Numbered from the stretch's first letter, positions 18,460-28,307 are shown. The stretch is 64,000 bases of DNA from Sinorhizobium garamanticum (GCF_029892065.1 NZ_CP120373.1:1237501-1301500); one strand, 5' to 3'. Notes: a model not told the origin generated them from the letters alone. A program made the numbers and translations.

Positions 18460-19764
18460 TTACAGAATATAGCGTGACAGGTCCGTGTTGGCGGCGAGAT
18501 CGCCGACGTGCTTGCGGACATATTCCGCATCGATCATCACCGTCTGACCGCCACGGTCCGGCGCATTGAAGGAAACGTCGTCGAGAACACGCTCCATCAC
18601 CGTCTGCAGGCGACGTGCGCCGATATTCTCGACATTGGCGTTGAGCTGGACAGCGACCTCGGCGAGTGCGTCGATCGCATCCTCGGTAAAATCGAGCTTC
18701 ACTTCCTCCGTATCGAGTAGCGCCTTGTACTGGCGGATGAGGCTCGCCTCGGTCTCCGTCAGGATACGGCGGAAATCCTCCTTGGTCAGCGCGCGCAGCT
18801 CGACGCGGATCGGCAGGCGACCCTGCAGCTCCGGCAGCAGATCCGACGGCTTGGAGACGTGGAACGCGCCGGAGGCGATGAAGAGGATGTGATCCGTCTT
18901 CACCGGCCCGTATTTCGTCGCGACCGTCGTGCCCTCGACCAGCGGCAGCAGGTCTCTCTGGACGCCTTCGCGCGATACGCCGGCACCCATGCCGCCGTCG
19001 CGGGCGGCGATCTTGTCGATCTCATCGAGGAAGACGATGCCGTCGTTCTCGGCTGCCGACATGGCTTCGCGCTGGATCTGCTCGTTGTCGAGCAGTTTGT
19101 CGGACTCGTCGTTGATCAGAAGTTCATAGGAGGCCTTGACCGTCGTCTTGACCTTCTTGGTCCTGCCGCCAAGCGCCTTGCCGAACATTTCGGAAAGGTT
19201 GAGGACGCCGATATTGGCACCCGGCATGCCCGGGATCTCGAAGGCGCCTGGTGCGCCGGTCTCGGCAATGTCGACCTCGATTTCCTTGTCGTCGAGTTCG
19301 TTGGCCCTCAGTTTCTTGCGGAAGGAATCGCGCGTCGCGGGCGAGGCGGTCGCGCCGACCAGGGCGTCGAGCACACGCTCTTCGGCGTTCTGATGGGCCT
19401 TCGCCTTGACTTCGGCACGCTTCTTCTCCCGCACCAACGTGATCCCGACCTCGACGAGATCGCGAACGATCTGCTCCACGTCACGGCCGACATAGCCGAC
19501 TTCGGTGAACTTGGTGGCTTCGACCTTGACGAAGGGCGCGCCGGCGAGCTTCGCCAGCCGCCGGGAGATTTCCGTCTTGCCGACGCCGGTCGGGCCGATC
19601 ATCAGGATATTCTTCGGCATCACCTCGTCGCGCAGATCGTCGTCAAGCTGCTGGCGCCGCCAGCGGTTGCGCAAGGCAATAGCCACGGCGCGTTTCGCGT
19701 CCTTCTGGCCGATGATGTAGCGGTCGAGCTCCGAAACGATTTCTCTGGGTGAAAAGTTGGTCAT
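18460..19764 (-). CDS. hslU: HslU, ATPase subunit of the HslUV protease
   Basis: A 434-residue AAA+ unfoldase. Walker A GPTGVGKT is at residues 57-64, Walker B is in [12 protein letters not shown], and the C-terminus DLSRYIL is the tail that docks into HslV. The pore-loop motif is GYVGRDVE. It unfolds substrates and feeds them to HslV in the cytoplasm. Its ATG overlaps the stop of the acetyltransferase gene by four bases (ATGA), so translation is probably coupled. Confidence 0.97.
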   Translation of the reverse strand: MTNFSPREIVSELDRYIIGQKDAKRAVAIALRNRWRRQQLDDDLRDEVMPKNILMIGPTGVGKTEISRRLAKLAGAPFVKVEATKFTEVGYVGRDVEQIVRDLVEVGITLVREKKRAEVKAKAHQNAEERVLDALVGATASPATRDSFRKKLRANELDDKEIEVDIAETGAPGAFEIPGMPGANIGVLNLSEMFGKALGGRTKKVKTTVKASYELLINDESDKLLDNEQIQREAMSAAENDGIVFLDEIDKIAARDGGMGAGVSREGVQRDLLPLVEGTTVATKYGPVKTDHILFIASGAFHVSKPSDLLPELQGRLPIRVELRALTKEDFRRILTETEASLIRQYKALLDTEEVKLDFTEDAIDALAEVAVQLNANVENIGARRLQTVMERVLDDVSFNAPDRGGQTVMIDAEYVRKHVGDLAANTDLSRYIL

Positions 19765-20279
19765 GAATTCCTCTCAAACTCCGTCCGCGTCAGCTCCATC
19801 AGGAGTGTCCGGCCGGACTCATCTATCCATTCGCCAAAGGGCACGAAGCCTGCCTTCGAATAGGCCCGGATCGCGCGGCGGTTGCCGGCGTCGGGGTCGA
19901 TCACGATACGGGCGGCGCCATTTTCGAACAGTCTTTCGGCAAAGGCCTTGAGCGCCAGGGCGGCGATGCCTTTTCCAGTCATTTCGGGCGGGCCCACGAA
20001 GATGTCCACCCCGGGCGTGTCGGACGGCAGGTCCTTCGCCCAGGGCTCGTCATATTGCGACGGCGTCCAGGACTGAATGTATCCGGCAGGCTTTCCATCG
20101 ATATGGAAAATGAAGCCCTCCACTTCGCCGCTCGCGCAGCCATCGCGGATCGATTCCAGCTCCTTGTCCGGGTCGCCCCACCACTGGCGTACATGCGGCT
20201 CGGAAAGCCAGCCATGCAGCATCGACAGGTGGCTGTCGGCTACGGACAGGAAACTGACATCGACCCCGTCATTCGGCAT
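19761..20279 (-). CDS. GNAT family N-acetyltransferase between hslV and hslU
   Basis: A 172-residue GCN5-related acetyltransferase resembling the AAC(6')/RimJ-like group. It shows [12 protein letters not shown] at the N-terminus, the acetyl-CoA region around [16 protein letters not shown], and [18 protein letters not shown] in the C-terminal half. It overlaps hslV by 11 bp at its start and hslU by 4 bp at its end, so all three are co-transcribed and probably translationally coupled. The acceptor substrate is unknown; aminoglycosides and protein N-termini are known acceptors of relatives. There is no sign of recent transfer. Confidence 0.85.
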   Translation of the reverse strand: MPNDGVDVSFLSVADSHLSMLHGWLSEPHVRQWWGDPDKELESIRDGCASGEVEGFIFHIDGKPAGYIQSWTPSQYDEPWAKDLPSDTPGVDIFVGPPEMTGKGIAALALKAFAERLFENGAARIVIDPDAGNRRAIRAYSKAGFVPFGEWIDESGRTLLMELTRTEFERNS

Positions 20280-20826
20280 CCAGCGTCTCCACCACGAAAT
20301 TGTGGTTGGTGTAGACGCAGATATCGCCTGCGATTTCGAGCGCGCGCCGAGCGATCTCTTCCGCCGACTTGTCGCTGTCCATCAGCGCACGGGCGGCGGC
20401 CAAGGCATAGTTTCCGCCAGAGCCGATCGCGATCGTGCCGTGTTCGGGTTCGAGTACGTCGCCATTGCCAGTGATGGCCAGCGTGATGGATCTGTCGGCA
20501 ACGAGCATCATCGCCTCGAGATTGCGCAGGTATTTGTTCGTGCGCCAATCCTTGGCAAGCTCGACGGCGGCACGCATGAGCTGGTCAGGATATTGCTCGA
20601 GCTTGGCCTCGAGCCGTTCGAGCAGTGTGAAGGCATCCGCCGTCGCACCGGCGAAGCCGGCGATCACGTCGCCCTTCGACAGGCGCCGGACCTTGCGGGC
20701 GTTGCTCTTCATGACGGTCTGGCCGAGACTGACCTGACCGTCGCCCGCCATCACCACCTTGCCATCCTTGCGCACCGTGATGATGGTGGTCGCATGCATC
20801 GTTCCATAGGGATTGTGTTCACTCAT
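20269..20826 (-). CDS. hslV: HslV, peptidase subunit of the HslUV protease
   Basis: A 185-residue proteasome-beta-like threonine peptidase. The start MSEHNPYG was chosen because the 14 residues upstream in frame are not family-like. Mature enzyme begins at a threonine of [10 protein letters not shown] (Thr13 after propeptide removal). Conserved GDGQVSLG, the [12 protein letters not shown] segment and the AIGSGG motif are present. It forms a dodecamer capped by HslU. First gene of the hslV-GNAT-hslU unit, divergent from hisB. Confidence 0.96.
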   Translation of the reverse strand: MSEHNPYGTMHATTIITVRKDGKVVMAGDGQVSLGQTVMKSNARKVRRLSKGDVIAGFAGATADAFTLLERLEAKLEQYPDQLMRAAVELAKDWRTNKYLRNLEAMMLVADRSITLAITGNGDVLEPEHGTIAIGSGGNYALAAARALMDSDKSAEEIARRALEIAGDICVYTNHNFVVETLDAE

Positions 20827-20902
20827 GAAGATACCTATCGGCCCTCGGGCGTTGCGGCTCCACTGCACGACTGCCCAAATCGGAATAATTCAAGGGCAAG
20901 AT

Positions 20903-20966
20903 CATGCAGCGACTCTAGAGTGCTACAGCGCCCTTTGCGCGTCCAGCTGGACGCATGTCGCTGCAG
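20903..20966 (+). repeat. Partial RIME1 (right half)
   Basis: Carries ATGCAGCGACTCTAGAG, then GTGCTACAGCG, a degenerate hairpin GCGTCC / GGACGC, and an end GCTGCAG instead of GCTGTAG. The left stem of RIME1 is missing. Confidence 0.6.
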
Positions 20967-21112
20967 GCGAGCCTGGTTGCTTGACGCCTATGTAAGTGCA
21001 CGCCGCGCGAATGCAATTGGTGCTGCGGACTCCCGGCGATCTTCCTTTCCGTTGTCCGCGAACGGTCGAATTTCCGTGACAGTTCTGGATATTTCGCGCC
21101 TCCCCTGATATG

Positions 21113-21276
21113 GAGCGGCTCTGGAACGGTAAGGGAAAAAGTGTGACGCGATTTTCCTCCCGCATCCAGCTCTGCATGTTTCCTTAAATCGTAGCCGATT
21201 TGAGGATAAAAACATGCAGCAATTCAAAGTGCTACAGCGTCCTTTGCGCGTCTGGTTAAGACGCGCGGCGCTGTAG
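21113..21276 (+). repeat. Module 2 followed by complete RIME1
   Basis: Module 2 (GAGCGGCTCTGGAA to CCAGCTC, 21113-21171) directly precedes a 105-bp RIME1 (21172-21276). The RIME1 has its two hairpins: the one around CCTTAAATCG / CGATTTGAGG inside CTGCATG...CATGCAG, and GCGCGTCT / AGACGCGC before the GCTGTAG end. It is upstream of hisB and could affect leader-mRNA folding. Confidence 0.85.
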
Positions 21277-21352
21277 TTTTGGTGTCGGTCCTGCTGATTT
21301 TGGGTCGTTTCCGTGCGAAATCATCCGGATCGAGCGCGTACAGGAGAGCCTG

Positions 21353-21961
21353 ATGGCAGAAAGCATGCCCAGCCGCAGCGGCCAAGTTTCCAGAAAGACA
21401 AATGAAACCGCCGTATCGGTCTCCGTCAACATCGATGGAACGGGGACGTCGAAGATTGCCACCGGCATCGGCTTCTTCGACCATATGCTGGACCAGCTTT
21501 CGCGCCATTCACTGATCGACATGGAGATTAAGGCGGACGGTGACCTGCACATCGACGACCATCACACGGTCGAGGACACCGGCATTGCACTCGGCCAGGC
21601 GCTCGCCAAGGCGCTCGGCGATCGCCGCGGCATCACGCGCTATGCCTCGATCGACCTTGCCATGGACGAAACGATGACGCGCGCCGCCGTCGATGTCTCC
21701 GGCCGGCCCTTCCTCGTCTGGAACGTGACTTTCACCTCGCCAAAGATCGGCAGCTTCGACACGGAGCTGGTGCGTGAATTCTTCCAGGCGCTGGCCCAAC
21801 ATGCTGGCATCACCCTGCATATTCAGAACATCTACGGCGCTAACAACCATCATATCGCCGAGACCTGTTTCAAGTCCGTCGCCCGCGTGCTTCGCACCGC
21901 AACCGAAATCGATCCGCGCCAGGCTGGACGCGTGCCCTCGACCAAGGGAACGCTCGCCTGA
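21353..21961 (+). CDS. hisB: Imidazoleglycerol-phosphate dehydratase
   Basis: A 202-residue monofunctional HisB, removing water from imidazole glycerol phosphate in histidine synthesis. Metal-binding histidines lie in DDHHTVEDT and in NNHHIAE; FFDHML and the DVSGRPF segment are also typical. The ATG at 21353 gives a normal family length. First gene of the his unit; DUF2628 gene follows after 26 bp. Confidence 0.97.
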   Translation: MAESMPSRSGQVSRKTNETAVSVSVNIDGTGTSKIATGIGFFDHMLDQLSRHSLIDMEIKADGDLHIDDHHTVEDTGIALGQALAKALGDRRGITRYASIDLAMDETMTRAAVDVSGRPFLVWNVTFTSPKIGSFDTELVREFFQALAQHAGITLHIQNIYGANNHHIAETCFKSVARVLRTATEIDPRQAGRVPSTKGTLA

Positions 21962-21987
21962 GCCGGCCAATACCCCGGCTGAGACCC

Positions 21988-22464
21988 ATGGCTTCTTATC
22001 TGATCATGACACCGCCCGGCGCACCGGCCGACGACGAAAGGGCGCGGTTCATCGCGGACGGCTTTTCCTGGACCGCCTTCTTCTTTCCCGCGCTCTGGCT
22101 GATGAGCAAGCGCGCATGGCTTCTTGGAATCTTAGTTGCCGTTCTGCAAATTCTGTTAATTTTCTTGTCCGCCGTTCCCGGGGCTTTTGCCGCCTCGCTT
22201 TTCATGCAACTCGCGCTCAGCCTGCTGGTTTCGCTCGAAGGCCCGCTTGTGGTCGCGCGAAATCTCAAGAAACGGGACTGGACGCTTCGCTCCATCGTCC
22301 CGGCGCGCGACCTGGAAACGGCGGAAGAGATCTACTTTTCCAACATACCGGCAACGGCGGATCGCAGGACGGCAACTCCGTTGCCGTCAATCGAGAGGTC
22401 GACGACGAAACAGGCCGATAGCAGCGCCGGCCTTGGCCTCTTTCAACCCTATGGAGAACGTTGA
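21988..22464 (+). CDS. DUF2628 domain membrane protein in the his operon
   Basis: A 158-residue protein. The N-terminal part ([20 protein letters not shown], then FFFPALWLM) matches DUF2628, and two or three hydrophobic segments follow (about residues 30-90). The C-terminal 60 residues are polar. Function is unknown; a gene of this kind is commonly seen between hisB and hisH in Rhizobiales. Its stop shares bases with the hisH start (TGATG), so it is in the operon and likely translationally coupled to hisH. Confidence 0.8.
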   Translation: MASYLIMTPPGAPADDERARFIADGFSWTAFFFPALWLMSKRAWLLGILVAVLQILLIFLSAVPGAFAASLFMQLALSLLVSLEGPLVVARNLKKRDWTLRSIVPARDLETAEEIYFSNIPATADRRTATPLPSIERSTTKQADSSAGLGLFQPYGER

Positions 22465-23114
22465 TGCGGGTCGCCATCATTGACTACGGGTCGGGCAATC
22501 TGCGCTCGGCCACGAAAGCCTTCGAACGGGCGGCGCGGGAAGCCGGCATCGCTGCCGAGATCGACCTGACCGACAAGCCGGAACGGGTGGCGTCCGCCGA
22601 CCGCGTCGTCCTACCGGGCGTCGGCGCCTATGCCGATTGCCGCCGCGGCCTCGCCGCAGTTGCCGGAATGGAAGATGCCCTGAAACAGGCCGTAGAAAGG
22701 GACGGACGTCCCTTTCTCGGGATCTGCGTCGGCATGCAGCTCATGTCGTCCCGCGGGCTCGAAAAGACGATCACAAAGGGCTTCGGCTGGATCCCCGGCG
22801 ATGTCGTCGAGATGACACCGGCCGATCCGTCGCTGAAGATTCCTCAGATCGGCTGGAACACGCTCAGGCTCAACCGGCCGCACGCCCTCTTTACGGGAAT
22901 CCCGACCGGCGAAAACGGTCTGCACGCCTATTTCGTGCACTCCTACCACCTCGCCGCCGAGAACCCCGAGGACGTGATCGCGGAAGCAGACTACGGCGGG
23001 CCGGTGACGGCGTTCGTCGCGCGCAACAACAAGGCCGGCTCGCAGTTCCACCCGGAAAAGAGCCAGACGCTCGGCCTCGCCCTCATTTCGAATTTCCTGC
23101 GTTGGAAGCCTTGA
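22464..23114 (+). CDS. hisH: Imidazole glycerol phosphate synthase, glutaminase subunit HisH
   Basis: A 216-residue class I glutamine amidotransferase. Nucleophile Cys88 is in LGICVGMQL and the His/Glu pair in SQFHPEKSQ. It supplies ammonia to HisF for the cyclisation giving imidazole glycerol phosphate and AICAR. The ATG at 22464 overlaps the upstream stop and is preferred to the adjacent TTG. Confidence 0.96.
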   Translation: MRVAIIDYGSGNLRSATKAFERAAREAGIAAEIDLTDKPERVASADRVVLPGVGAYADCRRGLAAVAGMEDALKQAVERDGRPFLGICVGMQLMSSRGLEKTITKGFGWIPGDVVEMTPADPSLKIPQIGWNTLRLNRPHALFTGIPTGENGLHAYFVHSYHLAAENPEDVIAEADYGGPVTAFVARNNKAGSQFHPEKSQTLGLALISNFLRWKP

Positions 23115-23146
23115 GGCTGCCGGCAATTTCTTGATCGGATCAACAC

Positions 23147-23884
23147 ATGATTCTCTTCCCCGCGATCGACCTCAAGGACGGACAATGCGTTCGCCTGAAG
23201 CTCGGCGACATGGAACAGGCAACCGTCTACAATCCCGATCCGGCCGCCCAGGCGCGCGCCTTCGAGGAACAGGGCTTCGAATGGCTGCATGTCGTCGACT
23301 TGAACGGCGCTTTTGCCGGTGAGACGGTAAACGGGGCGGCGGTCGACGCCATCCTCAAGGCGACCCGGAATCCCGTGCAGCTTGGCGGCGGCATCCGCAC
23401 GCTGGCGCATATCGAGAACTGGCTTTCGCGCGGCCTTGCGCGCGTCATTCTCGGCACCGTGGCCGTGCGCGATCCTGATCTCGTCATCGAAGCCTGCCGC
23501 AAATTCCCCGGCAGGGTCGCCGTCGGCATCGACGCCAAGGGCGGCAAGGTGGCGGTCGAGGGCTGGGCCGAGGCCTCCGAGCTCGGCGTCATCGAACTTG
23601 CGAAGAAATTCGAGGGGGCGGGCGTTGCGGCGATCATCTATACGGATATCGACCGCGACGGCATTCTGACCGGCATCAACTGGGCATCGACGCTGGAGCT
23701 TGCCGAAGCGGTGTCGATCCCGGTGATTGCGTCGGGCGGCCTCGCCTCGATGGACGACATTCGCCGCATGACCCAGCCGGATGCGCAAAAACTCGAGGGC
23801 GCGATCTCCGGTCGCGCGCTCTACGACGGCCGCATCGACCCGCAGGAAGCGTTGGCATTGATCCGCGCAGCGAGAAAGGGGTGA
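23147..23884 (+). CDS. hisA: ProFAR isomerase HisA
   Basis: A 245-residue beta/alpha barrel isomerase. Catalytic Asp8 lies in [14 protein letters not shown] and the second Asp in IYTDIDRDG. Phosphate-binding loops include QLGGGIR and ASGGLAS. It converts ProFAR to PRFAR in histidine synthesis. It lies 32 bp after hisH and 4 bp before hisF. Confidence 0.97.
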   Translation: MILFPAIDLKDGQCVRLKLGDMEQATVYNPDPAAQARAFEEQGFEWLHVVDLNGAFAGETVNGAAVDAILKATRNPVQLGGGIRTLAHIENWLSRGLARVILGTVAVRDPDLVIEACRKFPGRVAVGIDAKGGKVAVEGWAEASELGVIELAKKFEGAGVAAIIYTDIDRDGILTGINWASTLELAEAVSIPVIASGGLASMDDIRRMTQPDAQKLEGAISGRALYDGRIDPQEALALIRAARKG

Positions 23885-23888
23885 CCCG

Positions 23889-24665
23889 ATGACCTTGAAA
23901 GCCCGCGTAATCCCCTGCCTCGACGTCAAGGATGGACGCGTCGTCAAGGGCGTCAATTTCGTCGACCTCATTGATGCCGGCGATCCGGTGGAGGCCGCGC
24001 GCGCCTATGACGCGGCCGGTGCCGACGAACTCTGTTTCCTCGACATCACCGCGTCCTCGGACAACCGTGAGACAATCTTCGACGTCGTCGCCCGCACGGC
24101 CGAACAATGCTTCATGCCGCTCACCGTCGGCGGCGGCGTGCGGCATGTGTCCGATATTCGCAAGCTGTTGCTCGCCGGCGCCGACAAGGTGTCGATCAAC
24201 ACCGCGGCAGTGAAGAATCCGGATTTCGTCGCGGAAGCCGCCGACAAGTTCGGTAACCAATGCATCGTCGTCGCGATCGACGCCAAGAAAGTGTCGGCCG
24301 AGGGCGAGGCGAAGCGCTGGGAGATCTTTACCCATGGCGGACGCGAGCGAACCGGCATCGACGCGGTCGAATTCGCCCGGAAGGTCGTCGATCTCGGCGC
24401 CGGCGAAATACTGCTGACGTCCATGGACCGCGACGGCACGAAAAGCGGCTATGACATTGCCCTGACGCGAGCGATCGCCGATGCGGTGCGGGCGCCCGTC
24501 ATCGCGTCGGGCGGCGTCGGGACGCTCGACCACATGGTGGAAGGTGTGCGCGACGGCCATGCGACCGCGGTGCTCGCCGCGTCGATCTTCCATTTCGGCA
24601 CTTACAGCATCGGCGAGGCGAAGCGCTACATGGCCGAGCACGGCATCGCGATGCGGCTCGACTGA
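23889..24665 (+). CDS. hisF: Imidazole glycerol phosphate synthase, cyclase subunit HisF
   Basis: A 258-residue barrel enzyme, partner of HisH. The general acid/base pair is the Asp in [17 protein letters not shown] and the Asp in [14 protein letters not shown]. Phosphate loops are TVGGGVR and ASGGVGT. The SD AAAGGGGTGA overlaps the hisA stop. After this gene the operon is interrupted by a 220-bp repeat mosaic before hisE. Confidence 0.97.
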   Translation: MTLKARVIPCLDVKDGRVVKGVNFVDLIDAGDPVEAARAYDAAGADELCFLDITASSDNRETIFDVVARTAEQCFMPLTVGGGVRHVSDIRKLLLAGADKVSINTAAVKNPDFVAEAADKFGNQCIVVAIDAKKVSAEGEAKRWEIFTHGGRERTGIDAVEFARKVVDLGAGEILLTSMDRDGTKSGYDIALTRAIADAVRAPVIASGGVGTLDHMVEGVRDGHATAVLAASIFHFGTYSIGEAKRYMAEHGIAMRLD

Positions 24666-24671
24666 CGCTTA

Positions 24672-24893
24672 CTGTATGTTTCCTTAAAGCGTTTTCGATT
24701 TAAGGATAAAAACATGCAGCGATTCTAAAGTGCTACAGCGACCTTGATCCGTCTGAAAAGACGCACGGCGCTGTAGAGCGGGACGAGGAAAAGTGTACGC
24801 GGTTTTCCGCCGTATCCCGCTCTAACTTAGTAGAATCGATCACGTTTCATGATTTTAGGTCGACCCGACCTAAAATCGTCGTGACCTAAAGGA
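24672..24893 (+). repeat. Three-module repeat mosaic between hisF and hisE
   Basis: RIME1 at 24672-24776, module 2 at 24776-24823 (GAGCGGGA / TCCCGCTC arms around GGAAAAGTGT and GGTTTTCC), then module 3. Module 3 contains a perfect 12-bp-arm palindrome: GATTTTAGGTCG (24851-24862) and CGACCTAAAATC (24866-24877). It is the most complete mosaic in the window. The last bases lie only a few nucleotides from the hisE Shine-Dalgarno (AAAGGA). Confidence 0.88.
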
Positions 24894-24900
24894 TTTCAGC

Positions 24901-25224
24901 ATGACCGGATTCAATCTTTCCGATCTCGAAAACATCGTGGCCGTGCGCGCAAAGGCAGCGCCGGAAGAGTCCTGGACCGCCAAGCTCGTCGCAGCCGGCC
25001 AGCGCAAGGCGGCCAAGAAGCTCGGCGAGGAGGCAGTCGAAACCGTCATCGCGGCGATCAGCGAGGACCGCAAGAATCTCGTCGATGAGAGTGCCGACCT
25101 CCTCTATCATCTTATGGTCGTATTGAACATCGCAGCCGTCCCGTTGCAGGATGTGATGGACGAACTTGCCAGGCGGACCAGCCAGTCCGGCCTGGAGGAG
25201 AAGGCAAACCGGAAAACTCCATGA
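24901..25224 (+). CDS. hisE: Phosphoribosyl-ATP pyrophosphatase
   Basis: A 107-residue all-alpha MazG-like pyrophosphohydrolase, second step of histidine synthesis. The metal-binding helices include [13 protein letters not shown] and [11 protein letters not shown], with the expected Glu/Asp cluster. AAAGGA precedes the ATG. Its end overlaps coaA by four bases (ATGA). Confidence 0.95.
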   Translation: MTGFNLSDLENIVAVRAKAAPEESWTAKLVAAGQRKAAKKLGEEAVETVIAAISEDRKNLVDESADLLYHLMVVLNIAAVPLQDVMDELARRTSQSGLEEKANRKTP

Positions 25225-26219
25225 CTATCGCAGCGAAAGACATCGACGCCGCCGCGGATCTTCCGGGCAACCTGCAGGGCGGAGACTATTCGCCCTATCA
25301 CGTGTTCTCGGCCGCGGAATGGTCGCGCTTTCGCGCCGACACGCCTTTGACGCTAACGGCCGATGAGGTGCAGCGCCTGCGCTCGCTCAACGACCCTGTC
25401 GATCTCCGCGAGGTGCGCCGGATCTACCTGTCGCTGTCGCGGCTGCTTTCCGCGCATGTCGAGGCGTCGCAGATCCTGTTCCAGCAGCGCAAGCGGTTCC
25501 TCAGCATGTCGGATGAAACGAAGACGCCCTTCGTCATCGGCATCGCCGGTTCGGTCGCCGTCGGCAAGTCCACGACGGCGCGCATTCTCGCCGAACTCTT
25601 GGCGCGCTGGCCCTCGAGCCCGAAGGTCGACCTGATCACCACCGACGGCTTTCTCTACCCGAACGCGATCCTGCAGCGGGAAAACATGATGGATCGCAAG
25701 GGTTTTCCGGAGAGCTACGATATCGGCGCGCTCTTGCGCTTTCTCTCGGCGATCAAGGCGGGCCAGCCGAACGTCAAGGCGCCGACCTATTCGCACCTGA
25801 CCTATGACGTCATCCCGGACCGGTTCCAGACTATCGACCGGCCGGACATCCTGATCTTCGAGGGAATCAATGTATTGCAGTCGCGCAATCTGCCGGCCGA
25901 CGGCAAGATCGTGCCGATGGTATCGGATTTCTTCGATTTCTCGATCTATATCGATGCCGAGGAAAATCTCATTCACAACTGGTACGTGAGCCGCTTCATG
26001 CGGCTGCGCGAAACGGCCTTCAAGGACCCGCAGTCCTTCTTCCATCGCTACGCGACGATCAGCGAGGATGCGGCACGCGCCATCGCCGAGGGCCTCTGGC
26101 ACAACATCAACCTGAAAAACCTGCACCAGAACATCCTGCCGACGCGGCCGCGCGCCGATCTGATCCTGCAGAAGGGCCAGAACCACCTGACGCAGACGGT
26201 GGCACTCAGGAAGCTTTGA
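25221..26219 (+). CDS. coaA: Type I pantothenate kinase
   Basis: A 332-residue CoaA, phosphorylating pantothenate as the first and regulated step of coenzyme A synthesis. The P-loop is [26 protein letters not shown] and FEGINVLQ are family landmarks. The start overlaps the hisE stop, a hisE-coaA arrangement common in rhizobia that places CoA synthesis under the same transcript as histidine genes. Confidence 0.97.
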   Translation: MTIAAKDIDAAADLPGNLQGGDYSPYHVFSAAEWSRFRADTPLTLTADEVQRLRSLNDPVDLREVRRIYLSLSRLLSAHVEASQILFQQRKRFLSMSDETKTPFVIGIAGSVAVGKSTTARILAELLARWPSSPKVDLITTDGFLYPNAILQRENMMDRKGFPESYDIGALLRFLSAIKAGQPNVKAPTYSHLTYDVIPDRFQTIDRPDILIFEGINVLQSRNLPADGKIVPMVSDFFDFSIYIDAEENLIHNWYVSRFMRLRETAFKDPQSFFHRYATISEDAARAIAEGLWHNINLKNLHQNILPTRPRADLILQKGQNHLTQTVALRKL

Positions 26220-26270
26220 AGCGAGGCACGGCGCTCGCGTACGTCCGCGCCCCTATCCCTCATCCGGTCC

Positions 26271-26882
26271 CTAAGGATTGACCCGACGCAAGGTGAGATT
26301 CAGGCGGCCGCCGTTCTTCAGAAGCGTCGAGGTGTTCGGATAGATGCGGTCGACGCCGTGGAATGCCAGCCTGCCTTCGCCGCCAAGCACGACGACGTCG
26401 CCGCTCGCAAGCTTGAACGAGATCGTCTGTCCGCCGCGCTCCCGGCCACCGACACGAAAGAGGCAACTGTCTCCGAGCGATATCGAAACGACAGCCGTCT
26501 CCAGATCACGCTCGTCCCTGTCCTGATGCAGACCCATGCGCGCGTCTGCGGAATAGAAGTTGACGAGGCAGGCCTCCGGCTCCTTGTCGCTCGCCGAAAC
26601 CGCATGCCAGATGTCGTTGAGCGCCGCCGGCATTGCTGGCCAGGGCTTGCCCGTCACCGGATGCTCCGCCTGATAGCGATAGCCCCCTTCCCGATCGGTA
26701 ACCCAGCCGAGAGGACCGCAATTGGTCATGCGCACCGACATCGGCTTGCCGGTCTTCGGCATTTCAGGCACGAAGAGAGGCGCCTCCGCTACGACCAGAC
26801 GGATAGCCTCGACCAGCTCCTGCTGACGGGAGCGGTCGAGGAATCCCGGAATGTGTCTTATTCCTTTCGGCAGCACCTGCAT
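26271..26882 (-). CDS. alkB: AlkB family DNA dealkylation dioxygenase
   Basis: A 203-residue Fe(II)/2-oxoglutarate dioxygenase that repairs 1-methyladenine and 3-methylcytosine by oxidative demethylation. Iron ligands are the His and Asp in GLHQDRDE and the His in LAFHGVDR. The C-terminal RLNLTLRRV supplies the 2-oxoglutarate-binding arginines. Length and motifs fit E. coli AlkB (216 residues). No Ada gene or LexA box is nearby. Confidence 0.93.
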   Translation of the reverse strand: MQVLPKGIRHIPGFLDRSRQQELVEAIRLVVAEAPLFVPEMPKTGKPMSVRMTNCGPLGWVTDREGGYRYQAEHPVTGKPWPAMPAALNDIWHAVSASDKEPEACLVNFYSADARMGLHQDRDERDLETAVVSISLGDSCLFRVGGRERGGQTISFKLASGDVVVLGGEGRLAFHGVDRIYPNTSTLLKNGGRLNLTLRRVNP

Positions 26883-26941
26883 CGCGTCTGTCCCTGCGGC
26901 ATCGATCGGACGGGCCTCAGTTCGTCAAACCCGAAGTCCCA

Positions 26942-27044
26942 CTGCATGTTTCCTCAAATCGTAGTCGATTTGAGGATAGAAACATGCAGAATTCAAAGTG
27001 TTACAGCGTCATTTACGCGTCTGCTAAGACGCGCGGCGCTGTAG
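26942..27044 (+). repeat. RIME1 element upstream of alkB
   Basis: A 103-bp copy from CTGCATG to GCTGTAG with both hairpins, upstream of alkB (minus) and downstream of the LysM gene. Confidence 0.88.
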
Positions 27045-27077
27045 CTCTATAGTTGCCGCGGGACTCGGTCGCCACCC

Positions 27078-27102
27078 GAAAAATGCCGCCGCTCAGCCGG
27101 CG
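27078..27102 (-). terminator. Terminator overlapping the stop of the LysM gene
   Basis: On the minus strand CGCCG / CGGCG (27098-27102 with 27087-27091) is followed by GCATTTTTC. The stem includes the stop codon at 27093-27095. The stem is short, so the call is moderate. Confidence 0.45.
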
Positions 27103-27566
27103 TCCAGATCCGGAATGCGCAGGACCTGCCCCGGATATATCTTGTCGGGGTCTTTCAGCATGGGCTTGTTCGCTTCGAAGATCAGCGTGTGTTTGGCGCC
27201 CTTGCCCTTGCCGTACTGTGCCTCGGCAATCTTCCAGAGATTGTCACCCTTCTTCACCGTGTAGAAGACGGGCGCCTTGGCCGGTGCGGGCGCGGCTCCA
27301 GCGTCTGCGACCTTGAGATCGGACGCTTCAACCGCCGAAACACCGAGCGTGTTGCCGACGGCCACGACGGCCTTTTCGAATGTCGACTGATCCTTGACGA
27401 CGCCCTTGAGGACAACCTTGTCGTCCACGACTTCGACCTGAACGTCCTTGGTGCCGAGGTCATGCGAGGCGAGTTCCTTCTGGACACTGTCGGCATCCGG
27501 TGGCGTGTCGTCGCCGCCGATCCCAAGCTTCTTGCCAGCGTTCTTGATAAAGCTGAACAACCCCAT
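27093..27566 (-). CDS. BON and LysM domain protein (YgaU/Kbp type)
   Basis: A 157-residue protein: an N-terminal amphipathic stretch (GLFSFIKNAGKKLG), a BON domain at about residues 25-85, an Ala/Pro linker, and a C-terminal LysM domain (YTVKKGDNLWKIAEAQYG...YPGQVLRIP). This layout matches E. coli YgaU/Kbp, a cytoplasmic potassium-binding protein, although LysM also binds peptidoglycan. No signal peptide is seen, which supports a cytoplasmic location. Single gene. Confidence 0.85.
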   Translation of the reverse strand: MGLFSFIKNAGKKLGIGGDDTPPDADSVQKELASHDLGTKDVQVEVVDDKVVLKGVVKDQSTFEKAVVAVGNTLGVSAVEASDLKVADAGAAPAPAKAPVFYTVKKGDNLWKIAEAQYGKGKGAKHTLIFEANKPMLKDPDKIYPGQVLRIPDLDAG

Positions 27567-27701
27567 GGTTGCCTCCTCTTTCGCAGATGCCCCTCGATAA
27601 AAGAGGGCGGAACCGGCGAAAGTTCAAGGGAGCGGGCCGAAAGATTCGCCTGACACAAAGATCAGTGTGACCCCTCGCATCCCTCGCAGTCCGACGGTCC
27701 C

Positions 27702-28136
27702 TTACTCACCGCCCGGCCGACCGCGAAGCTTCTTGACTTCGGCACGACCAGATTTCTCCTTCAGCCGCCGCTCGATCGAACTGCGGGTCGGCTTGGTTTT
27801 CTTGCGCGGCGGCGGTGGTGGCTCGGCCGCCTTCAGAATCAGTTCCTTAAGCCGCTCGCGGGCATCCTCGCGATTGCGCTCCTGGCTGCGAAAACGACTG
27901 GCCTCGATCATCAACACGCCGTCTTTGGAGGCACGGCGGCCTGCAAGCCTCAATGCATTCGCCTTGACCCGTTCCGGCAGTGACGGCGAGGCCTGAATGT
28001 CGAAGAAGAGCTGGACAGCCGTCGACACCTTGTTGACGTTCTGTCCGCCCGGTCCGCCAGCCAGCACGAACTGCTCCGTCAATTCCCAGCCGGCAATGAC
28101 GATGGCGTCGTTGATGTAAAGCGGCTCGCTGGCCAT
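27702..28136 (-). CDS. arfB: Alternative ribosome-rescue peptidyl-tRNA hydrolase ArfB
   Basis: A 144-residue release-factor-like protein. The catalytic GGQ is in AGGPGGQNVNKVST, and the tail from KKTKPTRSS to KKLRGRPGGE is strongly basic, as needed to enter the empty mRNA channel. It has no codon-recognition domain, unlike RF1/RF2. It hydrolyses peptidyl-tRNA on ribosomes stalled without a stop codon. Single gene. Confidence 0.93.
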   Translation of the reverse strand: MASEPLYINDAIVIAGWELTEQFVLAGGPGGQNVNKVSTAVQLFFDIQASPSLPERVKANALRLAGRRASKDGVLMIEASRFRSQERNREDARERLKELILKAAEPPPPPRKKTKPTRSSIERRLKEKSGRAEVKKLRGRPGGE

Positions 28137-28202
28137 GTTTGTTCCGTTTCAATCGCGCTGATGCAGCGGGCAAGCGGCTGCCCCTTCTTCCTCTCTAACT
28201 CA

Positions 28203-28307
28203 TCAGAATCGATCCCGTTCATGATTTTCGATCGAATCGATCCGAAAATCACCGTGGTCCAGAGCAATGCCAGGAAGAGTGTGTAACGGTTTTCCGCCCG
28301 GAATTGC
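28203..28307 (-). repeat. Mosaic repeat, modules 3 and 2 upstream of arfB
   Basis: Module 3 (GAATCGATCCCG, then palindrome GATTTTCG at 28223-28230 and CGAAAATC at 28243-28250) precedes module 2 (GAGCAATGCCAGGAA to GGAATTGC, 28262-28307). It fills most of the 275-bp gap upstream of arfB. Confidence 0.75.

Larger units (their letters stand above)
20827..21352. other. Divergent hslV/hisB promoter region
   Basis: A 526-bp gap between divergent operons. It holds a partial RIME1 (20903-20966) and a module 2 plus RIME1 pair (21113-21276). The rest (about 20967-21112 and 21277-21352) shows no ORF or RNA that I can support. A TTCAAG at 20889 could be a -35 for hslV, but no matching heat-shock -10 was found. 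Confidence 0.6.

Noticed and set aside
20883..20930. Heat-shock (RpoH) promoter for hslV
   Set aside because: CTTGAA is present on the minus strand (20889-20894), but no fitting -10 lies at proper spacing.
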